From the NCBI RefSeq assembly GCF_029854195.1, contig NZ_CP122960.1, positions 558,001-622,000 of the forward strand: DNA of 64,000 nucleotides. The letters are read 5' to 3'. The translations under genes were made by a program, and so were the position numbers. Of this stretch, positions 44,447 to 53,300 are shown one piece after another (the stretch's first letter is position 1; every line of letters begins with the position of its first letter). The notes under the pieces are model-generated. The model was not told where the DNA came from, searched no databases, and was given only the letters and a program-made list of their open reading frames with translations. This DNA comes from Amylibacter sp. IMCC11727 (lineage in GTDB: Bacteria; Pseudomonadota; Alphaproteobacteria; Rhodobacterales; Rhodobacteraceae).

Positions 44447-45241
44447 ATGGGGAAATATGTGTCGGATGAGACTGTTGCGGAATTTCAGACGCAGGGGGCA
44501 ACGCTGTTAAAGGGCGTGTTCGCCGATTGGGTGGATGTCCTGCGCGATGGGGTTGCGGCGAACATGGCGGACCCTGCCCCCAATGCGCGAAATTACGAGA
44601 CCGAAGGCGGAGGGCGGTTTTTCGTGGATTACTGCAACTGGGATCGGATTGATCAGTACCGCGATTTTATCTTTAACTCGCCTGCGGCTGCCATTGGGAC
44701 CGAATTGATGGGCAGCAAGGGGGCGCGGTTGTTCCATGAACATGTGCTGGTGAAGACGCCGAAATCTGGCACGCCAACGCCGTGGCATCAGGACTTGCCG
44801 TATTACTGTTTGGACGCGAGCCAGACGGTAAGCCTGTGGATTCCGCTCGATGATATTCCAAGGGATCGGACGCTGGAATTTGTGGCGGGATCGCATGAGT
44901 GGGGCAAGTTTTATCGGCCTCAACGGTTTGATGGCACGCCTTTGAATGAGGATGATGGGTTGGAGGAATTGCCCGACATTGATGGAAACCGCGGTGATTA
45001 CGATATCCTCGGTTGGGCGCTGGGCCCCGGGGATGCGCTGGCGTTTGATTATCGCACAGTGCATGGGGCGCCTGCGAATACATCGGCAAGCGCGCAGCGG
45101 CGGGCGTTTTCGTTAAGGCTGGTCGGGGATGATGCGACGTTTGCACGGCGGGAGGGGGTTGTGACATCGCCGCCGTTTCCTGATGTGGCGTTGAAGCATG
45201 GGGATGTGTTGGAGGGGCGGGAGTTTCCGAAGTTGTTGTGA
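44447..45241 (+). CDS. Phytanoyl-CoA dioxygenase-family Fe(II)/2OG oxygenase
   Basis: 264 residues from the ATG at 44447 (AAGGAG upstream). Iron ligands His114-x-Asp116 (WHQDLPYY) and His206 (RTVHGAP) match the PhyH family. Substrate unknown. It is close behind the BASS transporter gene on the same strand, so it might act on the transported compound. Confidence 0.9.
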   Translation: MGKYVSDETVAEFQTQGATLLKGVFADWVDVLRDGVAANMADPAPNARNYETEGGGRFFVDYCNWDRIDQYRDFIFNSPAAAIGTELMGSKGARLFHEHVLVKTPKSGTPTPWHQDLPYYCLDASQTVSLWIPLDDIPRDRTLEFVAGSHEWGKFYRPQRFDGTPLNEDDGLEELPDIDGNRGDYDILGWALGPGDALAFDYRTVHGAPANTSASAQRRAFSLRLVGDDATFARREGVVTSPPFPDVALKHGDVLEGREFPKLL

Positions 45242-45364
45242 GGGGGAAAGTAATGACATTTCCGCGTTAGTAGATTGAATACCTTACATTGCGGCTTAGC
45301 CAGTCATGTGCAAATTAAGTTCGTTACCTATCAATGATATAAGTCGTAAATTTAAGGCGGTCCA

Positions 45365-45766
45365 ATGTTGTTAAAATGTGCTTTAAAAAAATCTTCGAAA
45401 AAGCCATCGCCGAGAATGATTCCATTTTCTGGCGCCGAAGTTTTGAAGCAAGATTATTACAGTATAAGTCTTGTTCGCAAAGATCGCAGTCACCCAGATC
45501 TTTTGGTTAAGAAGTCAGGGAAACGGGGTATCGCCTGTAAACAATGGATTGAGAATGCAGATGGGCCATCAAGAGGTAGTTATTCAAAAAAACTGATAGT
45601 TGATTGGGGTGAGACTGAGAACGCCAATTTAGAAATAAGGCATTATCTAAAAGGCCACGAATTTAGATATAGTTCTGCACATAGCTTTCTTTTCCATCAG
45701 GCGTTTTGCCTGCCTTATTTGAACGTCAAAAAAACGAACTGTATCAGGCAATTTATAACTCCCTAA
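45365..45766 (+). pseudogene. Unassigned AT-rich frame, possibly degraded
   Basis: 133 codons with no recognised family. A second frame starting with ATG at 45376 reads MCFKKIFEKAIAENDSIFWR and then stops after 45 codons; that second frame is the one the next gene uses. The mix of plausible coding in two frames suggests one gene broken by frameshifts. Low certainty. Confidence 0.3.
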
Positions 45767-46188
45767 CTCCTGTTCGTTCATCGCGTGTCGATCTGTTAAA
45801 GTGGTTGGTCAATCGGCGAATTGAATACCATGCCAAAAATAATAGTTATCGCATTGGAAATGAACATGGCGATTCCGTGGTAACCATTTTGGCAGAAATG
45901 TATGGCAATCGTATTTACTCTCACCCCAAGAAGGATGAGTACCGAGCGAATCTCTTAATTGATTTGGATTCTCTAACAGCAACTGATGATGTAAAAATCG
46001 TAGATAACAATTATGTCGCAACAGGCAGAGCAGTTGTAACCATAGCTGAATATGAGGTAGAGAACCGTCATCACTTAGACAACAAGAAACACAACAACCG
46101 CATTTTCTGGCTTACAATTGTTCTTGTTTTAGTTGGCATTCTTCAAGTTCCATACGTTCAAGAATACTTGGGAATAAGAGCGCAATAA
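45706..46188 (+). CDS. Unknown protein with C-terminal membrane helix
   Basis: 160 residues from a TTG at 45706 with only a weak AGG upstream. Soluble N-terminal part (about 1-125) followed by one membrane helix (FWLTIVLVLVGILQVPYV, about 134-151). No family recognised. Possibly the intact 3' part of the broken gene that starts near 45376. Much more AT-rich than its neighbours, suggesting acquisition. Confidence 0.45.
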   Translation: MPALFERQKNELYQAIYNSLTPVRSSRVDLLKWLVNRRIEYHAKNNSYRIGNEHGDSVVTILAEMYGNRIYSHPKKDEYRANLLIDLDSLTATDDVKIVDNNYVATGRAVVTIAEYEVENRHHLDNKKHNNRIFWLTIVLVLVGILQVPYVQEYLGIRAQ

Positions 46189-46443
46189 CAATTCAAATTG
46201 TTTGGTTGAAATGCGGGGAGTGAATGGCCGTGTTTGAATTTGATTTTGGATGGGCTTTTCAAATGGTCATCATAGCGCCCCCCCTTGCCAACTACCCAAT
46301 TCCCCCCTATACGCCCCTTCTGTCGCCACGAGTCCGTCGGGGCGGCATCCATTGTGGGAGGCGACGGTCACGCGTGATCGGAACCGAACCACACCATAAA
46401 CCCGCTTGGGCACGCGCGCCTGAGCATTGGAAAGGAAAAGCTG
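46189..46443. other. Leader region of rplKA
   Basis: 255 bp without a gene. It should hold the rplKA promoter, but I see no clear -35/-10 pair. The ribosome-binding site is GGAAAGGAAAAG before the rplK ATG. Confidence 0.4.
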
Positions 46444-46869
46444 ATGGCTAAAAAAGTCGCTGGCACTATGAAACTGCAGGTTCCTGCAGGTCAAGCCAAC
46501 CCCTCCCCCCCAGTGGGCCCAGCGTTGGGTCAACGCGGTATCAACATCATGGAATTCTGTAAGGCGTTCAACGCCAAGACGCAGGAGCTTGATCCAGGTG
46601 CGCCGTGTCCAACGATCATCACGTATTACGTGGACAAATCCTTCACCATGGACATCAAGACGCCACCTGCGTCCTACATGTTGAAGAAAGCTGCGAAGCT
46701 GAAATCTGGCGCGAATTTGCCAGGTCGTGAAATCGTGGGTTCCGTGACAACCAAGCAAGTGAAAGAAATCGCTGAAGCGAAGATGAAAGATCTGAACGCC
46801 AACGATATCGACGCTGCTATGTTGATCATTCTGGGTTCTGCCCGTTCTATGGGCATCGAGGTGAAGTAA
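46444..46869 (+). CDS. rplK: 50S ribosomal protein L11
   Basis: 141 residues, family length. Starts MAKKVAGTMKLQVPAGQANP; the C-terminal rRNA-binding domain (about 75-141) includes GREIVGSVTTKQVKEIAEAK. Component of the GTPase-associated centre. TAATG overlap with rplA. Confidence 0.98.
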   Translation: MAKKVAGTMKLQVPAGQANPSPPVGPALGQRGINIMEFCKAFNAKTQELDPGAPCPTIITYYVDKSFTMDIKTPPASYMLKKAAKLKSGANLPGREIVGSVTTKQVKEIAEAKMKDLNANDIDAAMLIILGSARSMGIEVK

Positions 46870-47567
46870 TGGCTAAGTTTGGTAAAAGAACAACTGCCGC
46901 ACGCGAAGCGTTTGCTGGCAAAGAAAACGTTTCTATCGCGGATGCGGTTGCACTGGTTAAGGCCAACGCGACAGCGAAGTTTGACGAAACAGTTGAAATC
47001 GCGCTGAACCTGGGTGTTGATCCACGTCACGCAGACCAGATGGTTCGTGGTGTTGTGACCCTGCCAAATGGCACAGGTAAATCTGTTCGCGTTGCTGTGT
47101 TTGCTCGTGGCCCAAAGGCCGAAGAAGCGCAGGCTGCTGGTGCAGACATCGTGGGCGCAGAGGACCTGATGGAAACAGTACAAGGCGGCAAGATCGAATT
47201 TGATCGCTGCATCGCCACACCAGACATGATGCCAATCGTTGGCCGTCTGGGTAAAGTGCTTGGCCCACGTAACCTGATGCCAAACCCAAAAGTTGGTACA
47301 GTGACCATGGACGTTAAAGCCGCTGTTGAAGCCGCCAAAGGTGGTGAAGTGCAGTTCAAAGTGGAAAAAGCTGGTGTGGTTCACGCCGGTGTTGGCAAAG
47401 CCTCCTTTACGGAAGCCCAACTGGCCGAGAACGTGAAAGCGTTGATCGACGCGGTTCAAAAAGCCAAGCCATCAGGCTCCAAAGGCGCTTACATGAAAAA
47501 GATCGCACTGAGCTCCACTATGGGCCCAGGCGTGACTGTCGATGTAGCGGGCGCGCTGGAGCAGTAA
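46869..47567 (+). CDS. rplA: 50S ribosomal protein L1
   Basis: 232 residues. The signature LGPRNLMPNPKVGTVT is present. It forms the L1 stalk and, in other bacteria, represses rplKA translation by binding its leader. The start is coupled to rplK. Confidence 0.98.
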   Translation: MAKFGKRTTAAREAFAGKENVSIADAVALVKANATAKFDETVEIALNLGVDPRHADQMVRGVVTLPNGTGKSVRVAVFARGPKAEEAQAAGADIVGAEDLMETVQGGKIEFDRCIATPDMMPIVGRLGKVLGPRNLMPNPKVGTVTMDVKAAVEAAKGGEVQFKVEKAGVVHAGVGKASFTEAQLAENVKALIDAVQKAKPSGSKGAYMKKIALSSTMGPGVTVDVAGALEQ

Positions 47568-47591
47568 GCTTTAACAGCGTTAGAGAATTAG

Positions 47592-47627
47592 GGCGGCCTC
47601 GGAGGGAACTTCGGGGCCGTTTTTTGT
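47592..47627 (+). terminator. Intrinsic terminator of rplKA
   Basis: CGGCC and GGCCG with an inner imperfect stem, followed by TTTTTT, 25 bp after rplA. It separates rplKA from the following cassette. Confidence 0.75.
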
Positions 47628-47743
47628 AAGGAATCTAAAGGTATTGTCAGAAGGTTTAGCGATTTTTAAGATTCTGAGCTGATGATAAAAAAGCCATAAA
47701 ATGCTACACCCTTGTCTAATTTGAATTTTATCCACATATGGTG

Positions 47744-47755
47744 GCATAGATATGC
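47744..47755. promoter_or_regulatory. Palindrome upstream of the Panacea cassette
   Basis: GCATA-GA-TATGC is a perfect inverted repeat 33 bp before the small first frame; CCACATATGGTGG lies next to it. Likely operator for autoregulation, as toxin-antitoxin operons often have. Confidence 0.4.
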
Positions 47756-47788
47756 TACCTATAGAAGCATTCAGAAACTGGAGAGAAA

Positions 47789-47890
47789 ATGATCTTAATA
47801 TCACATGAGACTTCTTTGAGTGCTTACGTGAAGAAAAATCGGTCACTAACTTTGCTGAGATATACAGACTTATTACGCGGTTTGAGTTAA
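47789..47890 (+). CDS. 33-residue leader frame coupled to the Panacea gene
   Basis: ATG at 47789 follows GGAGAGAAA. It reads MILISHETSLSAYVKKNRSL, then TLLRYTDLLRGLS. Its stop overlaps the next ATG as TAATG. The good ribosome-binding site and exact coupling argue that it is translated, either as a leader peptide or as a small functional partner. No family recognised. Confidence 0.5.
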   Translation: MILISHETSLSAYVKKNRSLTLLRYTDLLRGLS

Positions 47891-48369
47891 TGGGACCATT
47901 TGATTCACGTGTAATTGCAAACAGAATCTTGGATATTGCTGAACAACGAAATATTCGACTTACAATGATGCAGTTGTTAAAACTTGTGTATATCGCACAT
48001 GGCTGGTGGTTGACGTACTCTGGCGGCCAACCACTGACGTCAGATAAACCACAAGCTTGGCAGTATGGTCCGGTGCATCCACTTGTTTACAACGCGTTTA
48101 GACGTTTTGGGGCGACTGCAATCACTGAAAGAGCACGAGACCCAGAAACTGGCTTTGCATATTCAGATGAAATAACTTCCGATATTGATAGTATTCTAGG
48201 AAGCGTCGTTGACTCATATGGAAAACTACATGCTTATCGCTTGTCTGATATGACACATCAGGTTGGAACACCTTGGGATCAGGCAAGTAAAAAGTGGGGT
48301 AATTACGCTCCAATCACTGATGCTTCAATTAAGGAGCACTTCGATGAGCTCAGAAGACAACGGACGTAA
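47890..48369 (+). CDS. Panacea (SocA/DUF4065) domain protein, probable antitoxin
   Basis: 159 residues. The LLKLVYIAHGWWLTYSGGQP segment and AWQYGPVHPLVYNAFRRFG are the Panacea/SocA core. Panacea proteins neutralise unrelated toxins encoded next to them (PanA in PanAT pairs) or act as protease adaptors (SocA). The last 26 bp overlap the following membrane-protein gene, the usual arrangement of such a pair. Confidence 0.85.
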   Translation: MGPFDSRVIANRILDIAEQRNIRLTMMQLLKLVYIAHGWWLTYSGGQPLTSDKPQAWQYGPVHPLVYNAFRRFGATAITERARDPETGFAYSDEITSDIDSILGSVVDSYGKLHAYRLSDMTHQVGTPWDQASKKWGNYAPITDASIKEHFDELRRQRT

Positions 48370-48838
48370 AACGAAGTCAGGAATTCAGGCAATTATCGGT
48401 GAAATTGCCGCGAATGCTGGTGAAATAGCTTCAACAGAGAGAGACAATTCTCTACGCGACAGAATTGATAGTCTTGAGCTTCTTGTTGAAGAGTTTGGAC
48501 AAGCCCGTGAACTTCAAAACGAGCTGAAAGAGTATGTTAGTGACCTCAAGGAAGAGGTGGCAGACATAAGAAATTATCGCTTCTGGGTTACAACCTTTGC
48601 GATGGTGACTTCGGTGTCGCTCTTTGCGCTCCTCATTTCATGTATGGTTATGAAGCCAGAGTGGTTTATGAATCTCACGGGTCAATTGAAAGTGTCTCTT
48701 ATCATTGCGTTGGGTGGCGGGTCTGTTTTTCTCACTTCATTGGTTTTGCGCGGCGTATACCGTAGTAGGCATGAACGCAACCATGGTGAAATGCTTCCTG
48801 AAGCGGTTAGGATTGCACTTGAAACGATGAACAAGTAG
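48344..48838 (+). CDS. Coiled-coil protein with two membrane helices, candidate toxin of the Panacea pair
   Basis: 164 residues from the ATG at 48344 (AAGGAG 7 nt upstream, inside the Panacea gene). A long coiled coil (about 25-75, SLRDRIDSLELLVEEFGQAR) is followed by two helices (about 80-102 and 113-136). Known Panacea partners include membrane-acting toxins with such helices, so a membrane toxin is inferred. No catalytic motif. Confidence 0.6.
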   Translation: MSSEDNGRKTKSGIQAIIGEIAANAGEIASTERDNSLRDRIDSLELLVEEFGQARELQNELKEYVSDLKEEVADIRNYRFWVTTFAMVTSVSLFALLISCMVMKPEWFMNLTGQLKVSLIIALGGGSVFLTSLVLRGVYRSRHERNHGEMLPEAVRIALETMNK

Positions 48839-48889
48839 CATTACCCCCTTGCCCATTCCCCCGTCCCCGACTATGTACCCCTTAGCAAC

Positions 48890-49105
48890 AAAAGCGTGCG
48901 ATTCGTCGTGCGCTTTTTCTGCGTTCGTCCAAGACGGTGAGTGTGGGTTACCCGCTTAATTTCTTGCCTGAGACGGGAACTGAACAAAATGCCATGTGGT
49001 GAAAGCCTCGGGCGGTTTGGGAGGGGACCGTAATTAAGGACCCTAAGTGCCAGTTTGGTTTCGGTCAGGCTGGTAAAAACGAGCCGGGGAGCAATCCCCA
49101 TAAAT
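48890..49105 (+). promoter_or_regulatory. Ribosomal protein L10 leader region of rplJL
   Basis: The 279-bp gap before rplJ has several structured GC-rich stretches (near 48940-48985 and 49060-49100) ending in GGGGAGCAATCCCC, a tight hairpin 20 bp before the rplJ ribosome-binding site. The position is that of the L10 leader, where L10(L12)4 binds its own mRNA. The kink-turn itself was not modelled. Confidence 0.5.
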
Positions 49106-49117
49106 TGGAGCATAACT

Positions 49118-49636
49118 GTGGATAGAGCCCAAAAAGAAGCAGTGGTCAGTGAACTTGGCCAAATCTTCACGGACTCTGGTGTAGTGGTCGTATCTCACTA
49201 TGTCGGTCTTACAGTTGCAGAAATGCAGGACTACCGCGCGCGCATGCGTGAGGTTGGTGGTTCTGTACGTGTTGCCAAAAACAAGCTCGCCAAAATCGCT
49301 CTTGAGGGCACTCCATGTGAAGGCGTGAAAGACCTGTTGTCAGGTATGACCGTATTCGCATACTCCGAAGATCCGGTTGCTGCGGCGAAAGCCACAGAAG
49401 CCTTTGCGAAGGACAACGACAAGCTCGTGGTTCTTGGCGGTTCTATGGGGGAAAACCTTCTGGACCCTGCCGGTGTGAAAGCCGTTGCGGCAATGCCATC
49501 CCGCGAGGAGCTTATTGCTTCTATCGTTGGTTGCATTGGTGCACCTGCATCTAACATCGCTGGTGCGATTGGCGCGCCTGCTTCGAACATCGCGTCGATA
49601 CTTTCGACCGTTGAGGAAAAAGCAGAGGCTGCATAA
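49118..49636 (+). CDS. rplJ: 50S ribosomal protein L10
   Basis: 172 residues from a GTG at 49118 (GGAG 8 nt upstream), giving the family start VDRAQKEAVVSELGQIF. The conserved FTDSGVVVVSHYVGLTVAEM and RVAKNKLAKIALEGT blocks are present. It anchors L7/L12 on the ribosome stalk. A longer reading from 49055 would cover the leader. Confidence 0.97.
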   Translation: MDRAQKEAVVSELGQIFTDSGVVVVSHYVGLTVAEMQDYRARMREVGGSVRVAKNKLAKIALEGTPCEGVKDLLSGMTVFAYSEDPVAAAKATEAFAKDNDKLVVLGGSMGENLLDPAGVKAVAAMPSREELIASIVGCIGAPASNIAGAIGAPASNIASILSTVEEKAEAA

Positions 49637-49714
49637 CAAAACTGCAATTGATGATCGGTATGTGAAACATCTTCACACCGGAACAACAGAAAACTACGGA
49701 AACGGAAATATCAA

Positions 49715-50095
49715 ATGGCTGATATCAAAAAACTTGCTGAAGAGATCGTTGGTCTGACACTTCTCGAAGCACAAGAACTGAAAACAATCCTGAAAGACGA
49801 GTACGGCATCGAGCCTGCTGCTGGTGGCGCTGTAATGGTTGCTGGCGCAGCTGGTGGCGACGCTGGTGGTGCTGCAGAAGAGAAAGACGAATTTGACGTC
49901 ATTCTGAAATCTGCTGGCGACAAGAAAATCAACGTCATCAAAGAAGTTCGCGCCATCACCGGCCTGGGCCTCAAAGAAGCTAAAGACCTCGTAGAAGCTG
50001 GCGGAAAAGCCGTTAAAGAAGGCGCTACAAAAGCTGAAGCTGAAGAGATCAAGACAAAGCTCGAAGAAGCTGGCGCTGAGATCGAACTCAAGTAA
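49715..50095 (+). CDS. rplL: 50S ribosomal protein L7/L12
   Basis: 126 residues. N-terminal dimer domain, Ala/Gly hinge (about 35-52) and C-terminal factor-binding domain with VIKEVRAITGLGLKEAKDLV. Four or more copies recruit translation GTPases. Confidence 0.98.
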   Translation: MADIKKLAEEIVGLTLLEAQELKTILKDEYGIEPAAGGAVMVAGAAGGDAGGAAEEKDEFDVILKSAGDKKINVIKEVRAITGLGLKEAKDLVEAGGKAVKEGATKAEAEEIKTKLEEAGAEIELK

Positions 50096-50101
50096 TTCAG
50101 C

Positions 50102-50162
50102 GCGAACTTCGGTTCGCCTGTTTTCAAATTCTGGCTGGATCCGCGATTTCGTGGGTCCAGCC
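50102..50162 (+). promoter_or_regulatory. Two hairpins between rplL and rpoB
   Basis: GCGAAC-TTCG-GTTCGC (50102-50117) is a UUCG-capped stem followed by CTGTTTTC. GGCTGGATCC and GGGTCCAGCC (50133-50162) form a second stem. The gap (50096-50373) is where other bacteria have an attenuator or RNase III processing site that sets the rplL:rpoB ratio. Confidence 0.55.
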
Positions 50163-50373
50163 GAAAACGTCTTTGGGGATTGCCCAAGACAGCAGTAGAA
50201 AACGCCTCTTTCTAGGCATCCCTGATGTGGGATTTCTTGAAAGACGCGGGGTTGCTCGGGTGCGGAAGGTTGGGTCCTTTTGCAAGAATTGAGCCCCCAG
50301 TCTGTGAGTTGGCCCGAACAACCGCCGCCCAACGGTTGTGACAGGTGGACATTAAATAAAGGTGACGACGCGC

Positions 50374-53300
50374 ATGGCTCAGACCCATTCCGGCTTCAAA
50401 CGCATCCGTAAGTATTTCGGCAAAATCCGTGAAGTATTGGATATGCCAAACCTGATCGAAGTACAGAAAAGCTCTTACGATCTTTTCCTGCGGTCCGGTG
50501 ATCAAGCAGAACACACAGACGGTGAAGGCATCCAAGGTGTTTTCCAATCGGTGTTCCCGATCAAAGATTTCAATGAAACTGCCATTCTGGAGTTCGTAAA
50601 ATACGAGCTGGAACGTCCGAAGTACGACGTTGAAGAGTGTCAACAGCGTGACATGACGTACAGTGCGCCGCTGAAGGTGACATTGCGTTTGATCGTGTTT
50701 GATGTGGATGAAGATACAGGCGCGAAGTCTGTTAAAGACATCAAAGAACAAGACGTGTTCATGGGCGATATGCCTTTGATGACGCACAACGGTACATTCG
50801 TTGTGAACGGCACCGAGCGTGTGATCGTTTCCCAGATGCACAGCTCCCCTGGTGTGTTCTTTGACCACGACAAAGGCAAAACCCATTCGTCTGGTAAGTT
50901 GTTGTTCGCATCCCGCATCATCCCATACCGTGGGTCATGGTTGGATTTCGAATTTGACGCCAAAGATGTGGTTTACGCGCGGATCGACCGTCGTCGTAAA
51001 TTGCCAGTGACAACGTTGTTGTATGCCCTTGGTCTGGACCAAGAAGGCATTTGTGACGCGTATTACGACACCGTGAACTACCGTATGATCAAGAAGAAGA
51101 ACGGTTGGGCGACCAAATTCTTCCCAGATCGTATTCGTGGCACGAAACCTGCTGCTGATGTGATTGACGCCAAATCTGGTGAAGTGATCGCAGAAGCGGG
51201 CAAAAAGGTTACGCCACGCACAGTGAAAAAGCTGAAGGATGATGGCAAAGTCACCGAGATTTTGGTTCCATTCGAAGCGCTTGCAGGTCGTTTTTCTGCG
51301 AAAGACATCATCAACGAAGAAACAGGCGAGATCTGGGTCGAAGCGGGTGATGAGCTGACGATCGAATACGACAAAGACGGCGAAATCAACGGCGGTACAA
51401 TTCCGTTGTTGGTGGAAAATGGTGTCACTGACATCCCAACGCTCGACATCGACAACGTAAATGTTGGCCCTTACATCCGTACAACGATGGCAGTGGACAA
51501 AAACGCGGGTCGTGACACAGCGTTGATGGATATCTACCGTGTGATGCGCCCAGGCGAGCCACCCACCGTTGAAGCCGCATCTGCGTTGTTTGATACACTG
51601 TTCTTTGATGCAGAGCGTTATGATCTGTCCGCGGTTGGCCGTGTGAAAATGAACATGCGTTTGCAGTTGGATGCCGAAGACACGCAGCGCACATTGCGCA
51701 AAGAAGACATCATTGCTGTTGTAAAAGCATTGGTTGATCTGCGTGACGGCAAAGGCGACGTGGACGATATTGACCACCTTGGGAACCGCCGTGTGCGCTC
51801 CGTTGGTGAGTTGATGGAAAACCAGTACCGTGTTGGCTTGCTGCGCATGGAACGTGCGATCAAAGAGCGGATGTCATCCGTTGAAATCGACACGATCATG
51901 CCGCAAGACCTGATCAACGCGAAACCAGCTGCGGCTGCGGTGCGTGAGTTCTTTGGCTCATCCCAGTTGTCCCAGTTTATGGACCAAACCAACCCATTGT
52001 CCGAAGTCACGCACAAGCGCCGCTTGTCCGCGCTTGGGCCTGGGGGTTTGACCCGTGAGCGTGCTGGCTTTGAGGTGCGCGACGTGCATCCAACGCACTA
52101 TGGTCGGATGTGTCCGATTGAAACACCGGAAGGGCCAAACATTGGTCTGATCAACTCGCTCGCGTCTTTTGCGCGTGTGAACAAATACGGTTTCATCGAA
52201 ACACCATACCGCCGCGTTGAAAACGGCAAGGTTACAGACGAAGTGCAATACATGTCTGCGACCGAAGAAATGCGTTACACTGTAGCGCAGGCCAACGCGC
52301 AATTGGATGAAGACAACAAATTCGTAAACGATCTGGCGTCTTCGCGTCAGGCGGGCGAATATATGCTGACTTCGCCAGACAACATCGATTACATCGACGT
52401 TTCCCCAAAACAGCTGGTGTCTGTTGCGGCGTCTTTGATCCCATTCCTTGAAAACGATGACGCCAACCGCGCATTGATGGGGTCAAACATGCAACGTCAG
52501 GCTGTTCCATTGTTGCGGGCAGAAGCCCCATACGTTGGTACAGGGATCGAAGAAGTTGTGGCACGGGATTCCGGTGCTGCGATCACTGCGCGCCGCGCAG
52601 GTATCATCGACCAAGTTGACGCGATGCGTATTGTTGTGCGTGCGACAGCTGATCTGGAACCTGGTGATCCAGGTGTAGACATCTATCGCCTGCGTAAATT
52701 CCAACGCTCTAACCAGAACACATGTATCAACCAGCGCCCATTGGTGAAGGTTGGTGACACCGTGTCCAAAGGCGAAGTTGTTGCCGATGGCCCGTCTACC
52801 GATTTGGGTGAATTGGCGCTTGGTAAGAACATCCTCGTCGCGTTTATGCCTTGGAATGGCTACAACTATGAGGACTCCATCCTGATTTCCGAACGGATCG
52901 TGAAAGAAGACGTGTTCACATCTGTCCACATCGAAGAATTCGAAGTGGCGGCCCGTGATACGAAACTGGGTCCAGAGGAAATCACACGCGACATTCCAAA
53001 CGTTGGTGAAGAAGCGCTGCGCAACCTTGATGAGGCTGGTATCGTTTACATCGGTGCGGAAGTTGGCCCTGCGGATATCCTTGTTGGTAAAATCACGCCA
53101 AAAGGCGAAAGCCCGATGACGCCAGAAGAAAAGCTGCTGCGCGCCATCTTTGGTGAGAAAGCATCTGATGTGCGTGACACGTCCTTGCGTTTGCCACCAG
53201 GGGATTACGGGACTGTTGTTGAAGTTCGCGTGTTCAACCGCCACGGCGTTGAAAAAGACGAACGTGCGCTGCAAATCGAACGCGAAGAAGTCGAGCGTTT

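Noticed and set aside
47580..47846. 88-codon minus-strand frame behind rplA
   Set aside because: It runs through the rplKA terminator, has no ribosome-binding site and resembles no family.
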